Of a DNA stretch of 64,000 nucleotides, positions 22,701 to 48,899 are shown one piece after another. The DNA is from Aporrectodea caliginosa. Taxonomy: Eukaryota > Annelida > Clitellata > Crassiclitellata > Lumbricidae. Below the pieces are notes generated by a model. That model was given only the letters and a program-made list of their open reading frames with translations, was not told the DNA's origin and made no database searches. Position numbers and translations under genes: made by a program. Position 1 is the stretch's first letter. Each line of letters begins with the position of its first letter. The stretch covers positions 1,793,908 through 1,857,907 of the forward strand of contig JACEVL010000130.1 in NCBI GenBank assembly GCA_020284085.1, read 5' to 3'.

Positions 22701-25700
22701 AAATATTCAGATACATGCATTGCATATGCAAAGACAAAAAGCTACAACAAGCTGTAAATAAACTCTCAGGTTTTTTAAAGAATCACCAAATTAGTATGGG
22801 GTCTGATCCTGTCTATAGGCTTCCGTTTTGCCCATAATGTAAGGTACAATGCATCGGTCAATCCAGATCAAACCGCCAAGCCGAGACCACCGACAGTGGT
22901 TAAGCAGTTTGAATAAAAGTCCTAACTTGAGAATAAAAAGACCTAAATAATGTGCTTGTCAAAGCAATCCCATAATGTTTAGGTCAACTGAAAGGCAGAC
23001 CTTGTGATACTCGTTTGTCTTTTATATTTTGTCAGAGATGAAAATCGATTGTGTGTTTGCAAAAACCAACGAATCTCCAATCACCGAAAAACCAACAGAC
23101 AACAAAGGCTCAAGATCAAGCGATAGAGAGGAAAGCTCAGCTATGAGCAACTCAGAAAATCTTGAATTGCAACATGATGAACCAAGTTTTTGTGACAGTA
23201 TTAGTTCGCGTTTGTGCGAGCCAAACATTTTAACAGAAGATCATGTGTCGAATGACAATCATGAAAAGTGTGAACTTGATCGAGAAGTCGTTTCGATAAA
23301 TTTGATAGACACAACAGAAAAATTAGGTAACTTAAACGAGACGCTGAATTCGTGTGATCATGTTTCTCTCAGTGAAGAATCCGATTCTGAGCTTTCCGAC
23401 GATTGTCAACCAGTTAAGAAGACAATATCAGGAAATCCCAAGGGTGATAAAATCAAAGACTTTGTCGGTGAATCTCAGATCTCAGTTGATGACATTGAAG
23501 ACAGTATAATTTCCAACGACTTGGGACTCGGCGTAGAAAAGCAGCCAGGAGGTGATGCTAAAGACCAGGTAGATGGTGCGGATGAATGGTTTGTTTCTTC
23601 GGAATCAAAGACTGTAGCAGCTGCTGTTGTGAAGCAACATTCAGGCAGTACGAAGAAATCTCGTAAAGATATCGTGAAGATGTTGCAGAAAAAGACGAAG
23701 ATCACGGTCACTGAAGTTGTAAGTCTTTTTATATCATTCAGGTCTAAACTTAAGGCTCATCTTTTTCAACTTGCTTACCAGTCATAGCATTAGTCTGGTT
23801 TCCTGTTAGGGACCATTCATTTAGTGTGTACACATGGAGGGAGAGGGATGCATATGGGCCATTAGAGTTGTTGGCGGCACATAAGAAATTGTATTGTATT
23901 GCAAACATTTTTGTTTTGTAACTGGTCCACTGACTAACGTTACCAGGCGATTTGTTATTTTGAAGGACAATGAGCAGCCAATCACGAAGAAGGTTGTTAT
24001 GCTGAACTTTTCGATGGATCGGTTGAAGAAGAAGTTAGAGAGCAGGCGACACGATGCAAGTGAGTTCTGGCAGCAAAGCATTTTCAAGGCTTTTATTCCA
24101 CATATTGTGCCATGGTAGTCAACAGCATTATTAAGTGGAAGGTAGAGTGGACGTAGCATGTGAAGCGGAATGGAGTTCAAATAGGGTATTGCTGCATTAT
24201 AAGAAACAAAATGTAAAGGTAAAAAATATGATTACGAACTATGATAAGTCTTGAACAAAGCCCGATTTGTGTTCTTTTTTAAGATTCTTTAAAAAGCCAT
24301 GTTGTCGTCACTTTTTAAAGGTTCTTAAAGCATGTTGTGCAAAAGCACAGATGCATACATTTATCGTTTGTAATAGCGTATGTTTGCTTATGTATGTTCA
24401 TGTATGTGTATAGGTGCTTGTATGTATTTGTGCATATATGTGTCTGAAGAGCTGTGTACAGTATGCACCTCTGGAAATTTTCATGGCATATATTAAGATT
24501 GTCTCAAAGGTGCTCTGTTTTTTTTGTCCTTAAAGTTTTCTCCTGCCTCATAAGAGCTCTGTGTTCGTTGCAGGTGGTTCTTTGTCATCTCGAGCGAAAG
24601 AACGTAGTTTTCTTGCTCAGATTTCTCCATCGAGCAACGAGGCTGCAGAAAACGAACTAAAGAAGGAGTTGAGGTAGGATGTTGTGACTTTCTGATTTTT
24701 GATTGATCAGCTGTGATGGATCGATTGTGATTGATTGGGATCAATTGATCGATTGATCGTGATTGATTGTGATTGATTGTGATCAATTGATCATGATTGG
24801 CCATGATAGACCAATTGTTATCAATCGATCATAATTGATTGCTATGATTGATTGTGACTGGGTGCAAGGTAATGTGCAACAAGTATGTATTGAAGCACTT
24901 ATATAGCATCTGTTTTGTACTTCACAAAGCACTTCTTGCCAGCCTAACTGTTTGCCTAGATTGTATTGTGTTGTATCTAAAGATTTATATAGCGCCTCTC
25001 TCAGAATAACTATTCAGAAGCGCTCTCAGCACGAAAACCCAGAGGGAAAAGAAACTTCTTTAAAGAACGAGAGACCAAAGAGGAAAAACTAGTAATTAGT
25101 TTAGCCCTTAATGAGGGGGAAGGTCATTCCAAGTAGAGGGACCAACCACAGCAAATGCCCGACGAATAGATGCATGTATAGTATTGTATACGCATTTCTC
25201 CTTTCAGGCTAACAAGCAGTTGCTGATAGCCTGGCAAGACCTGATTGTTGGCTTCAAAAGATGCCATTTTATTGGTTGTTACATAAAACCCTGGAGATAT
25301 TATAGGGTTTTATACTTAACTTCAGGATGTGTTTTGTGATTTTTGCAGTAAAGACATGTTTGAGAAGATGGAAGTTGTCGGACAAGTAAGAGCAGCTTCT
25401 TAATGCTTTTCAAGGAAGTTCATTGTAGTTGCTTTTGGAATTAGTGACTTACCTAAAGCAACTATTCAGATAATTGTAATTGTAAGAACTCATTTTTATA
25501 TAGCACCTTTTCTAGAAAATGCATCAGAGGTGCTTCTGATTTATTTATGATACGATTAAAATTTGTTACAGATATGATGTCATGTGCTTGGTTTCAAATT
25601 ATTTTTAAAAACAATTATCGCATTAATTGCAAATCTGAGGTGCGGATGTAACCTTCCTGCTTACTGTGCTTAGTATCTTATAAATTCAACTACCTATTTA

Positions 25701-28700
25701 TTTTGTTTGTTTTTATTTTTAGTTTAATCTCGGCTTTATGATAGCTCGACTGAATCAGGATCTCTTCATAGTTGACCAACATGCCACAGATGAAAAGTAC
25801 AACTTTGAACAACTGGAGAAAAACACCGTTCTCGTTGGACAACAACTGATTCGGTTAGCATTTGTAAACAGTTGTAAAAAATATTAAATATCAGATGCTC
25901 AGTTTTAAGTTTTTATTAGCCGTGTTGTATACTGCTCTAACGTTATCCGTGTTTGCTAACTGTGTTGGAGGAATAAATTGGGAGTTTGGGAAGGTTGGTG
26001 TTATATAATTTAAAGTTTTGATTTGTTACTGGTTTTTCAAAATTTTACAAATTGTGGGAAATTATGGTTCGACAGTTTGTTTATGCTTTTGAAAGTGGAA
26101 TTTAGAAAAAGGTAATTGTAATTACTTTAGAAATAAGAATTAATTGCTTTAGAAAGAGAATCTGTAGATTTTTCTTGTTACTTTTTATAGACCACAGCGG
26201 TTACAGTTGACAGCAGTCAACGAGTCAATACTTTCAGAAAATCTAGAAATATTTATGAAGAATGGGTTTGAATTTACAATCAACGAAGCTGGTAAGTGAT
26301 CCTACCGCTTCTGCTTTCATTTCTGTATACATACAATTTAACTAGCAAAATTTATATTTTTTAAGCATGATTTCTTTGCTTCTTTAGTCAGATATAAATA
26401 TATGCTTTTCGTAAGAGCGTGGTGCTTGAAAATGTTGCTCTGATGACAATGTTATCACTGACTGGGATTCCTCCATTGAAGTTTGCCAATATTATTCAGA
26501 GTTCTTTTCTAAAGTTAACTCGATTACATTTTCTGAAACTTGTTTCGAATAGGACTGCCTGGTGATAGAATATTGCTCAAGTCTATTCCAACAAGCAAGA
26601 ATTGGGAGTTTGGAAAGGATGGTGAGTGTTATATAAGTATAAAGTGTTCATTTTTACGTCTTTTTCAAGATTTATTTTTACGCATGTACGACATAAGATT
26701 ATGGACCCTGGAACAATGACTGCATTTTGACATGAATATACGGTAATACATTATCATATGTGAGTGATAATTCTAAACGGTTTATCTTATCAATTCTAAA
26801 AGATTAATCATATCAAAGGAAGAATCATTCTAAAGAATCAGTCTTATCAAAGGAACTGATATAATTTTTAATGAGAAACTTGGTTACCTTAGTCTGAATG
26901 AATGCATAAAACGATCTGCATGATTTCTTGTAGATATAGAGGAGATGATATTCATTCTGTCTGAAACACCGGTACGTTTTATTGTCATTATTTAAGGTAG
27001 CATTGGCAAACCAATTTCTATACCTGTTTTATGTTTTCATATACTGTATCTGTTTATGTGTTTAATGTTTTCGTATGTATTTAGATGTATTTTCAATTTT
27101 TCTTTATATGTATATTATGTGTATGTAGATATTTAGATGTGTTTTAATATGTACTTTAATATGTATCTCATATTTTAATATGTATTTTTGTTGTAGGGCG
27201 TGATGTGTAGGCCTTCAAGGATTCGACAGATGCTGGCATCAAGAGCTTGCCGTAGTTCTGTGATGATTGGCACAGCACTGACAAAACCTGACATGAAAAA
27301 GGTAAATTGTAACTGTAACAATTTCTATAGCATTGTCACTTCTAGGATGCTTTGCACACACTGTCAACTCTCAGCACAATTGCTAATAGTTAAGTTGCAA
27401 GTACACTTTAAACTTTTTTTTTAAACGTAAAGGCTTTTGGCTTTCTGACCCATTGGCAATCACTCATTTATTAACTACCAGTATTAACAGTGTGGTTTTC
27501 GTGATGCCAGTTGGGAATGCCCCTACCTACTTGTGGGAGGTCTGTTGCCCCATTCAGCTGTCCTTAGAGCAGGCTCATGTCACCCTTGAATGCCACGGTG
27601 CCCAGTTTGGGCAACATTGTATTACGCTGTTCTTGGTATGGCTCCTGGACAGCATTATAATGAGTTTCACGTTTGCTGTACATGTGATGTTTCTGCTTAT
27701 GATTTGTCTTTCAGTTGATTATTCACATGGGCGAAATTGAACAACCGTGGGTTAGTATTTGAGTCATTTAAAAATACCAAAGTGTTGCAAAAGAAACAAA
27801 TTTTAACATTATCTTTTTGAACTTTTAAATGTTTACATCATTCAGTTATTTTTTTATTTCTAATAGCAGTTTGGTTTTTGAATAACTGGTGTTTGGTCCA
27901 GTATGCATATTAGTGAATTGTATGATTGGAGACAATACAATACAGGTGTATTTGATATTGCCCTCCTTCCAATTTTCAGAGGCACACACCCGACCATACA
28001 GCGAAACATTGATGTTGCTGAGCATTTGTGAGTGAAGGACTTGCTCACTGTCCCTACACAGTAACCATCCGAGTGGGGGCTTTGACTTGTACTCTTCGCA
28101 TTACAAGACGAGTGCTCTGACCAGCTTAGCTTATCAGCTTAGCTTCCTTTGAGAGCAAATCGAAATGCAACAGCACATGGAAATCATTCATGTGTATATG
28201 CTGTATTAGGTGTTAACATTACAGAACTTTCATTTAGGATATCTCATGAATGGGTGATGACACAGTCACCTATTCAATAGCACTCTGATCTGTAACCCAA
28301 GAACTAGGAGTTTACACTTGTTGGACGAACGCCACTTAAAGAACCTCCACAAGTTGTTGGCACACACTCGCCTTGTGTCTAAAACTTTTGATTTACTGAT
28401 CTTGCACTCCTAATAAGTGAATAAATGTTTGGTTGATTTATTTTCAGTAATTTTTGTAACGAGTGCAATAAATAAAGAACTTTTTTAAAATTATTTTCAG
28501 TAATTTTCGTAATGAGTGCAATAATATAAATAAGTTATTCGTTTACTCATTTCCAATAATTTTCTTAATAAGTGCAAAATAAATAAATGGTTTATTTATT
28601 TTTCAGTAGTTTTGTAATGAGTGTGCAAAAATAAATGTTTGGTTTATTTATTTTCAGAATTGTCCACATGGACGACCAACCATTCGCCATCTCATAAACC

Positions 28701-28750
28701 TCGACATGGTTTCTAACAGCGCCTCATCAACCGAATCGTCACAAGACTGA
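13721..28750 (+). CDS. PMS2: DNA mismatch repair endonuclease PMS2 (25 coding exons)
   Basis: PMS2 is the endonuclease partner of MLH1 in nuclear mismatch repair. Exons: 13721-13892, 14471-14557, 15651-15753, 16481-16583, 17206-17375, 17653-17731, 18087-18187, 19035-19134, 19403-19487, 20105-20184, 20562-20622, 21020-21065, 21446-21506, 22329-22443, 23036-23718 (or 23741), 23966 (or 23947)-24059, 24574-24673, 25349-25385, 25723-25853, 26191-26291, 26553-26621, 26934-26971, 27197-27301, 27715-27750, 28658-28750. The product is 949 or 963 residues, somewhat longer than human (862), mainly through an acidic linker in exon 15. The GHKL ATPase shows [19 protein letters not shown] and [11 protein letters not shown]. 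The endonuclease motif [12 protein letters not shown] (exon 19), ASRACR (exon 23) and CPHGRP (exon 25) are intact. The ATG at 13721 gives an N-terminus close to the usual length. Junction 15/16 is ambiguous. Confidence 0.95.
13957..14140. repeat. Dispersed repeat R, copy 2 (PMS2 intron 1)
   Basis: Same order and orientation of blocks as 12268-12466, with scattered substitutions and small indels. Confidence 0.75.
14259..14340 (+). repeat. LINE ORF 3'-end fragment (PMS2 intron 1)
   Basis: Translates to a short [17 protein letters not shown] segment, the conserved tail found at the end of many non-LTR retrotransposon polyproteins. It matches 17880-17960. Confidence 0.6.
14375..14435 (-). repeat. 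tRNA-like SINE head fragment
   Basis: The minus strand contains GGGGTTCAAATCCCTACC, a box B sequence. No complete cloverleaf is visible, so it is treated as SINE-derived rather than a tRNA gene. Confidence 0.35.
15290..15455 (-). repeat. tRNA-derived SINE family C
   Basis: On the minus strand box A (TAGCTGCATGGATAGGGC) is followed by box B (GGGTTCGAGCCTCC), then a body with GTCACTGTGTAAAGACC and AGCAAGTCCTTCATG. A relative is at 28000-28128 and a fragment at 52541-52615. It lies in PMS2 intron 2. Confidence 0.6.
16866..16945 (-). repeat. tRNA-derived repeat (PMS2 intron 4)
   Basis: The minus strand reads TCTAGTGGTAGATGTGCTGC (box A-like) and, about 30 bp on, GGTTCAACTCC (box B). The arms do not pair convincingly, so a SINE head or tRNA pseudogene is more likely than a functional tRNA. 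Confidence 0.4.
17815..18078 (+). repeat. LINE 3'-end fragment (PMS2 intron 6)
   Basis: The plus strand encodes [24 protein letters not shown] sequence followed by an NGWHQE-type ending and a (GAT)n tail, the usual end of a family of non-LTR retrotransposons. It lies just upstream of PMS2 exon 7 and forms most of that intron. Confidence 0.65.
18425..18720 (+). repeat. LINE ORF2 C-terminal and 3'UTR fragment (PMS2 intron 7)
   Basis: Encodes [18 protein letters not shown], typical of the last residues of CR1/L2-type LINE ORF2. The 3' region reads GATTGGTGCCTTGTGCTTCGTGATAACAGCATTATAGGAG and runs into an (ATTAG)n tract at 18714-18760. Confidence 0.6.
19669..19992. mobile_element. hAT-type non-autonomous element (PMS2 intron 9)
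   Basis: The left end CAGTGATTCTCAAAATGTGG and the inverse of the right end (GATTGGTTCTCAAAGTTTCT) are similar. The flanks GGATAGAC (19661-19668) and GAATAGAC (19993-20000) match at 7 of 8 bases. It is older than the MITEs in the USP53/54-like gene. Confidence 0.55.
21588..21783 (+). repeat. LINE 3'-end fragment (PMS2 intron 13)
   Basis: Encodes a short SSSWNDLPL segment (LINE ORF2 end), then GCTTGAAGACTTTC and CTGTAAGAGGCAATTTACAAATTTTC with an ATACAATAC tail, as in 13430-13567. Confidence 0.6.
24690..24860. repeat. Degenerate GATT/GATC-rich minisatellite (PMS2 intron 17)
   Basis: Irregular repeats of GATTGATTGTGATCAATTGATC-type units, rich in self-complementary GATC, TGATCA and ATTGATCGAT blocks. 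It begins within about 20 bp of the exon 17 donor. Confidence 0.75.
24962..25180 (-). repeat. LINE 3'-end fragment (PMS2 intron 17)
   Basis: The reverse complement carries TTGGAATGACCTTCCCCCTC (WNDLPL) and GCGCTTCTGAATAG, ending AGAGAGGCGCTATATAAAT with an ATACAACACAATACAAT tail. Confidence 0.6.
25976..26018 (+). pseudogene. Partial duplicate of PMS2 exon 21 and its donor (intron 19)
   Basis: AATTGGGAGTTTGGGAAGG and the following GGTGTTATATAATTTAAAG closely match the end of exon 21 and its intron (26609-26650). The donor GT context is altered (GGTTGGTG for GATGGTGAGTG). No acceptor lies immediately upstream. Confidence 0.55.
28000..28128 (-). repeat. tRNA-derived SINE family C, second copy (PMS2 intron 24)
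   Basis: Matches 15290-15455 in GTGAAGGACTTGCTCA, TACACAGTAACC, GAGTGGGGGCTTTGACTTGTACTCT and the ACGAGTGCTCT block. Box B is mutated. Confidence 0.5.
28402..28657 (+). repeat. Five tandem units, four ending in a 3' splice-site consensus (PMS2 intron 24)
   Basis: Units of about 50-56 bp with AGTGCAATAAATAA cores. They end at 28447, 28500, 28556, 28607 and 28657. All but the third (TTTCCAA) end in a T-rich tract plus CAG, and the last is the real acceptor of exon 25. Confidence 0.85.
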
Positions 28751-29042
28751 AGTCTTAATTGACACCAGGTCAACCATTTTGCTCTGAGATGATCAAAACA
28801 TTAAGCTTGTGACTGTGATAATGGAAAAGGAGCCCGGCTATGTGTAGTTCAGTCCACACTTCTATTTCTACAGTTTAAAAAAAGTTGTAGGCCTGTGTAA
28901 GCAGTGATTATAATTATCGGTACAGTGTCATTTTTCACGTGTTTATTTTAACATTTATCTTTTATCACTGAACGTATTCATTTCATCTTGATCAAGATCA
29001 CAAAGATTTGTGGAGTGTAACCGAGATCAGTGTTATTTTGTC

Positions 29043-29052
29043 AATAAATAAA
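29043..29052 (+). terminator. Poly(A) signal(s) of PMS2
   Basis: Two overlapping AATAAA hexamers (29043-29048 and 29047-29052), about 300 bp after the stop codon. Confidence 0.6.
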
Positions 29053-29105
29053 TATTAAATAACTATCACACAACACTTATTCATTGTTACGTCACACTTC
29101 CACTT

Positions 29106-29300
29106 CAGTTTTGTATTAATTTATTCATAGCATTTATATAGCCCCTCTTCAAGATAACTACTCAAAGGTGTGCCCAGCATAATGTTGGTGGAAAAAACAA
29201 GTGTTTGTAGAAAGTGCATGCAGAATCCTTAGCTCAAACAATGTGTAGGTCCAGTGGAAGGCAATTCCAGGTGGATAGTCCAACCACTGAAAAAATGCAA
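29106..29300 (-). repeat. LINE 3'-end fragment at the PMS2/CLUAP1 boundary
   Basis: The reverse complement has CTTGAAGAGGGGCTATATAAATGC and a TGGAATTGCCTTCC block, like 24962-25180. It supplies the AATAAA (29120-29125, minus) that would end CLUAP1. Confidence 0.5.
29120..29125 (-). terminator. Candidate poly(A) signal of CLUAP1
   Basis: AATAAA on the minus strand, about 355 bp past the CLUAP1 stop and about 70 bp from the opposing PMS2 signal. Confidence 0.45.
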
Positions 29301-29478
29301 TGCTGCATTGTCGAGGTGAGTGCGAAAGGAACACCTGTTCACCCTAAGCAGTGGAATGAAAATTTCTACGGCCAGCCAAGCCTGGAATGGTGCAGCAGAG
29401 CTTGCACAAATAGCAAAGATGATGACTCAACTAGACTTGACAATGACTACATAATAACAGTTCAGCTGGAGTCTCGCT

Positions 29479-38281
<8,803 letters not shown>

Positions 38282-38639
38282 TTTCAGGTATCAGCTATAA
38301 GCAAAAAATGAAATCAGATGGAATGGATTGCAGCCGGAAGTCACCGTCGTCAAGAAAACATCAACAACAGGTTGCTCGCCCACCTCTATGTTTGCGACAT
38401 TTTATATAGCGCGGACCTATTTATATTTATCATCTTCAAATGTTTATTTGCTTGGTTTGAAACGCTACTCTGAGCTTATAGACAGTGTTATTGAAATATC
38501 TGTGACTTTTCGGTCAATGTTAGCAGATAGTGTATCTGAGCGATCCAATAGAATAAAAACTTCTGTCACGTAGTTTACTCTAAATTCTTTGGTTTACTCA
38601 TTACTATACACACAACCATCTTGAATATTAATATAATAC

Positions 38640-38860
38640 GAAGGCCCGATAGCGCATTGGATAACATCTGGCGTAGAGAGCGAGAGGTACCGAGTTCGAG
38701 CTCCCGTCAGGTAGGATTTGCTTTTGTAGGCTGCTATTAGCGCCGTGTATTGCAGGCTGTCTGTTCTGTTAGTAGTTAAGAATTAAATTGCATAACATGT
38801 AAATGTACAGCGCAGTGCGTTTGTCAGGCGTTTCAATAAATAAAAGATTATTATTATTAT
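38640..38860 (+). repeat. tRNA-derived SINE family A, full-length copy
   Basis: The head has box A (TAGCGCATTGG, about 38650) and box B (GAGTTCGAGCTCC, about 38691), then a unique body and an (ATT)n tail (38849-38860). The body matches 5739-5906 and 31106-31218. It lies between the divergent CLUAP1 and MRM2 starts. Confidence 0.8.
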
Positions 38861-39156
38861 TTGCAATTCAACCACCCAGATCAGTCCTCAATCTTGAGTT
38901 CTATAGCACTTCTAGAACCCCTATTTAAAATTTGGCAATAATTGTCTGAGAACTCTTAGCTCTGGAACTGCTCTTCATGCAAACATTTTGGAACAGATGC
39001 CAGCAAAATCTGTGGCGACTACCTGACTCATGTGCTAAACCAATTAGACTACTCTTGCTATTCCTGCCAAGGTTGTCCATTAAAAACAGAAAACGATTTA
39101 ATTATTTCGAAAACAAGCTAATTATTTCGGCCACATTATTATATCTATGGACCTAG

Positions 39157-41392
<2,236 letters not shown>

Positions 41393-42749
41393 ATAGAACA
41401 TTTGATACACTCTAGTGAAATTGCAGGAACTGTTCTTTTTTTACTTACCGGTATATTTAATTTTTTATGCAACTTGCTAGGGAAGATATTCCGATTGTTG
41501 AGTTACCACTGTTAGGGTCTTTCAGTCTCATTTGAAGACAACTCAATGAAAGGAGCACAATAAATTAGCAGTATGTTTTAGATGGATTTTGCCTCTACTA
41601 TTTTGGTTAGAAGTAAATATGGTGATTAAGTTGGTATATCATTTGAATAAAATGGTCCACCATCTCCTTCCAATCTGCCCTTTTTCTTAAAAGGACTTCA
41701 TTGTCAAGATCTTGCAACAAGTAACCATAAGCCACGTGTTATTGAAAGGCATCCTACCAAACAGCTTTGTTAATGGTGAGGATACAGGGTTGTTAGGTGG
41801 CACTTGAAGCACTCATTTAACACAGAATGTCGGTCTGCATAAATATTTCTTCAGCACTGAAAAAAGCTTTGTTATGGATACCAATTTATACATTCACATT
41901 TAATAACAAAGTTGCTGCAGGGGTGCATCCAAGAACAGCTCCAAAGATAGAGTTGGCTATTGTGGACAATGTTTGGAATTGGGGTGGCAAGAGATATAAG
42001 GAGATGAGGAATTGGCTATGAATGTAAGGAATGCACAGAAATTGCAATAGGAGCATTGGCGAGTGGACGGCATGTAGATTGAGATGAGACTCTACCTTTC
42101 CACTGTTGTACGGTTAACGTTCTATCATCGAGCTTGAGGTCGTACTGTGCGGGTGGAGGCTAAGATTAAAACACACAGTGAATCGGTTTAGTATACATGT
42201 AGTTTGTATCTGTCCAGCCAAGTCCTATACTTGATGTAACTAAACTTGTACACGATTTTGGACAAGTTGCATTTCTTCACTTGTGAGATACATGCATTGA
42301 CACCAGTGCGTTATACATTCAGTTTTCTATAAAATGAGCAATAACTTGTTGAGGTAGTCCAAGTAGAAATAGCTAAATTTTAAGTGTATTATGTTTGCAT
42401 CTGTCTTTTCTTTTTGCTGGTGCAACAGTTTTTATAATATCATCTTGTGGATACGCATACAACCATGGTAGTATGGTACACTTATCGTGCATTTAATAGT
42501 TAACACTATGAGAATCTAGTACATTTCAAGAGCAGATATCCCATTTATTTACAGCTTAGTTTTATTTGCTACAAACTGGGGTTGAAAGGATTTGAACAGC
42601 CTAGGTAAACGGTAAACTCATAGGTGTATGTATAGTGTGATTCCGTATTATGTATCTATAGGGTATATAATTATATATTTACAATACAAGAGTATATATT
42701 CTGTATGGGTGTATGAAAATAACACATACAATCTGTAGCAATACTTGTA
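41393..42749. other. MRM2 3' region and intergenic DNA, no gene
   Basis: AATAAA hexamers at 41559-41564 and near 41647 could end MRM2. The rest is AT-rich, with no exon-like ORF and no recognised repeat. Confidence 0.5.
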
Positions 42750-42755
42750 TTTATT
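42750..42755 (-). terminator. Poly(A) signal of JNK
   Basis: AATAAA on the minus strand, about 31 bp after the TAA of the JNK gene, giving a very short 3' UTR if used. Confidence 0.55.
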
Positions 42756-42785
42756 GTAAATGACTGCATTTACAAATAAACACGA

Positions 42786-47375
<4,590 letters not shown>

Positions 47376-48367
47376 CTACATGGTGAAATTTGATACTTTC
47401 CATGTAATGTTGCAACAGTGAGTAGGTAGACTGGTAATTAAACTGAAGAGAAGTTTATAACTAATTATTTTTTAACGTAGTTATGTGTCATCAAGAAGTT
47501 TAATTCCATGTCAGTGTACAGCAATGCTAATAATATTATCATCTCATAACGTGATGCATGGTAGCCTATTGTAACATCTGGGACTCGTGGCAATTCATCC
47601 TCATAATTAATAGTTAATCCTCATTGTTAATAGTTACAAGCAGGTACATTACAGTTTAAAATGTGAAATTATTTACGCATGATTGACTGCGACTTGCTTT
47701 TCTTGTAAACCCGTTTTCGAAAAACGCGGTAAGCACTTGCGTTGCATATCAGTGCTAAACCTTTTAAAATTTAAACTAATTTTAAACTAACAACCCAGTA
47801 ACTGGTAAATTGCAATCGTAAACTCCAACCTTTCCGAAGCGTAACATAAAAGTTAAGCGTAAAATATCACGTACACGTGAATAATAACAATCTACAGTTA
47901 TTTTTTTATTCAATGTTAGTCATAATATAAAAAATAACAATAAGAAACAACCAACGGTGTTCCATAGACTAAGTTACGAAAGACCGGCTGCGTCTAAAAA
48001 TGTTAAACCTCCCGACGGAAAGTTGTTTCACACTGACGTAAGTTTATGACCTATGTCAAGCTACCAATAGCCTGGGCTTGTTCATACCATACCTCTTAGC
48101 ATCGTCTGCTACCAAACGAAGTTGAAAGCCAACGCCTGAAATTCTTAAACCAGGAACTGAACATACAGACCTACATACACGAATACATCGCATACGACGT
48201 AAGCAGAATATGTTCGCTATCTTAATCTTCACTGCAGAGCCACCGGCAATACGTTCATTTTATGTTTTATATATCAGGTTGTCCAAGGGATCGACAACAT
48301 ACACTTAACCCGGCAATTACAACAACATCCTATGCCTGCAATGAATCATCATCGTATTTCTAATTTC

Positions 48368-48720
48368 TTACCAACACAAGAATAGCGCATGGTTTTTGAA
48401 ACACCCCGTCCTCAATACAAGGCATGTGTTTGCCGCGTTTTCCAACGGGCACTCGGCGGCCGGGTGGAAAGCCGCCCGGAAGCCGAAACCGGCTTCGATT
48501 TAGATTCCAGCGACCGGCAAACTACCTCGGCAACACTTACCGATTGGGTTGGCTGATCTCTGCTTTCAACGAATGTAAACCCGGAATGCCAGGTACGGAC
48601 AAGCGCTCCAAACGCCGGCGCCCATTCATCGCGGGCGGGTTACTTTGCAATGACTCACGTAAAGTTATAAATAGACTTACAATGACGTCATCTAGCAAGT
48701 CGACGATTGGTCGGAGCGCC
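48368..48720 (-). promoter_or_regulatory. Probable JNK 5' non-coding exon and promoter region
   Basis: A locally GC- and CpG-richer island about 1.1-1.4 kb upstream of the JNK start. Minus-strand donors GTAAGA (48371) and GTAAGT (48540) could splice to the acceptor just upstream of the JNK ATG (near 47320). The plus-strand ORF 48424-48792 has no recognisable features and is not called. Confidence 0.35.
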
Positions 48721-48899
48721 GAAGTCTGTTGTATGGCAAACCGAGTGCATCGTAATTCGTCTCCAGAATTGAGTGAATATGCGTGGGCATGACTCGCGTG
48801 ACTCGTTTGTAGGACAACATTCTGTGTTGTTCAGAATGATCATAGTTTGATTTTCGCAAAATCGTAAATTATTGTGCGCGAACTTTCGTAATGTAGCGA

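Noticed and set aside
28402..28657. Extra coding exons in the last PMS2 intron
   Set aside because: Each unit after a candidate acceptor begins with a stop codon in the required phase.
41827..42021. 64-codon ORF after MRM2
   Set aside because: No conserved features, no splice or promoter context, in AT-rich intergenic DNA.
48424..48792. 122-codon plus-strand ORF in a GC-richer island
   Set aside because: No domain, no splice context, and it overlaps the probable JNK promoter and 5' non-coding exon; open by composition.
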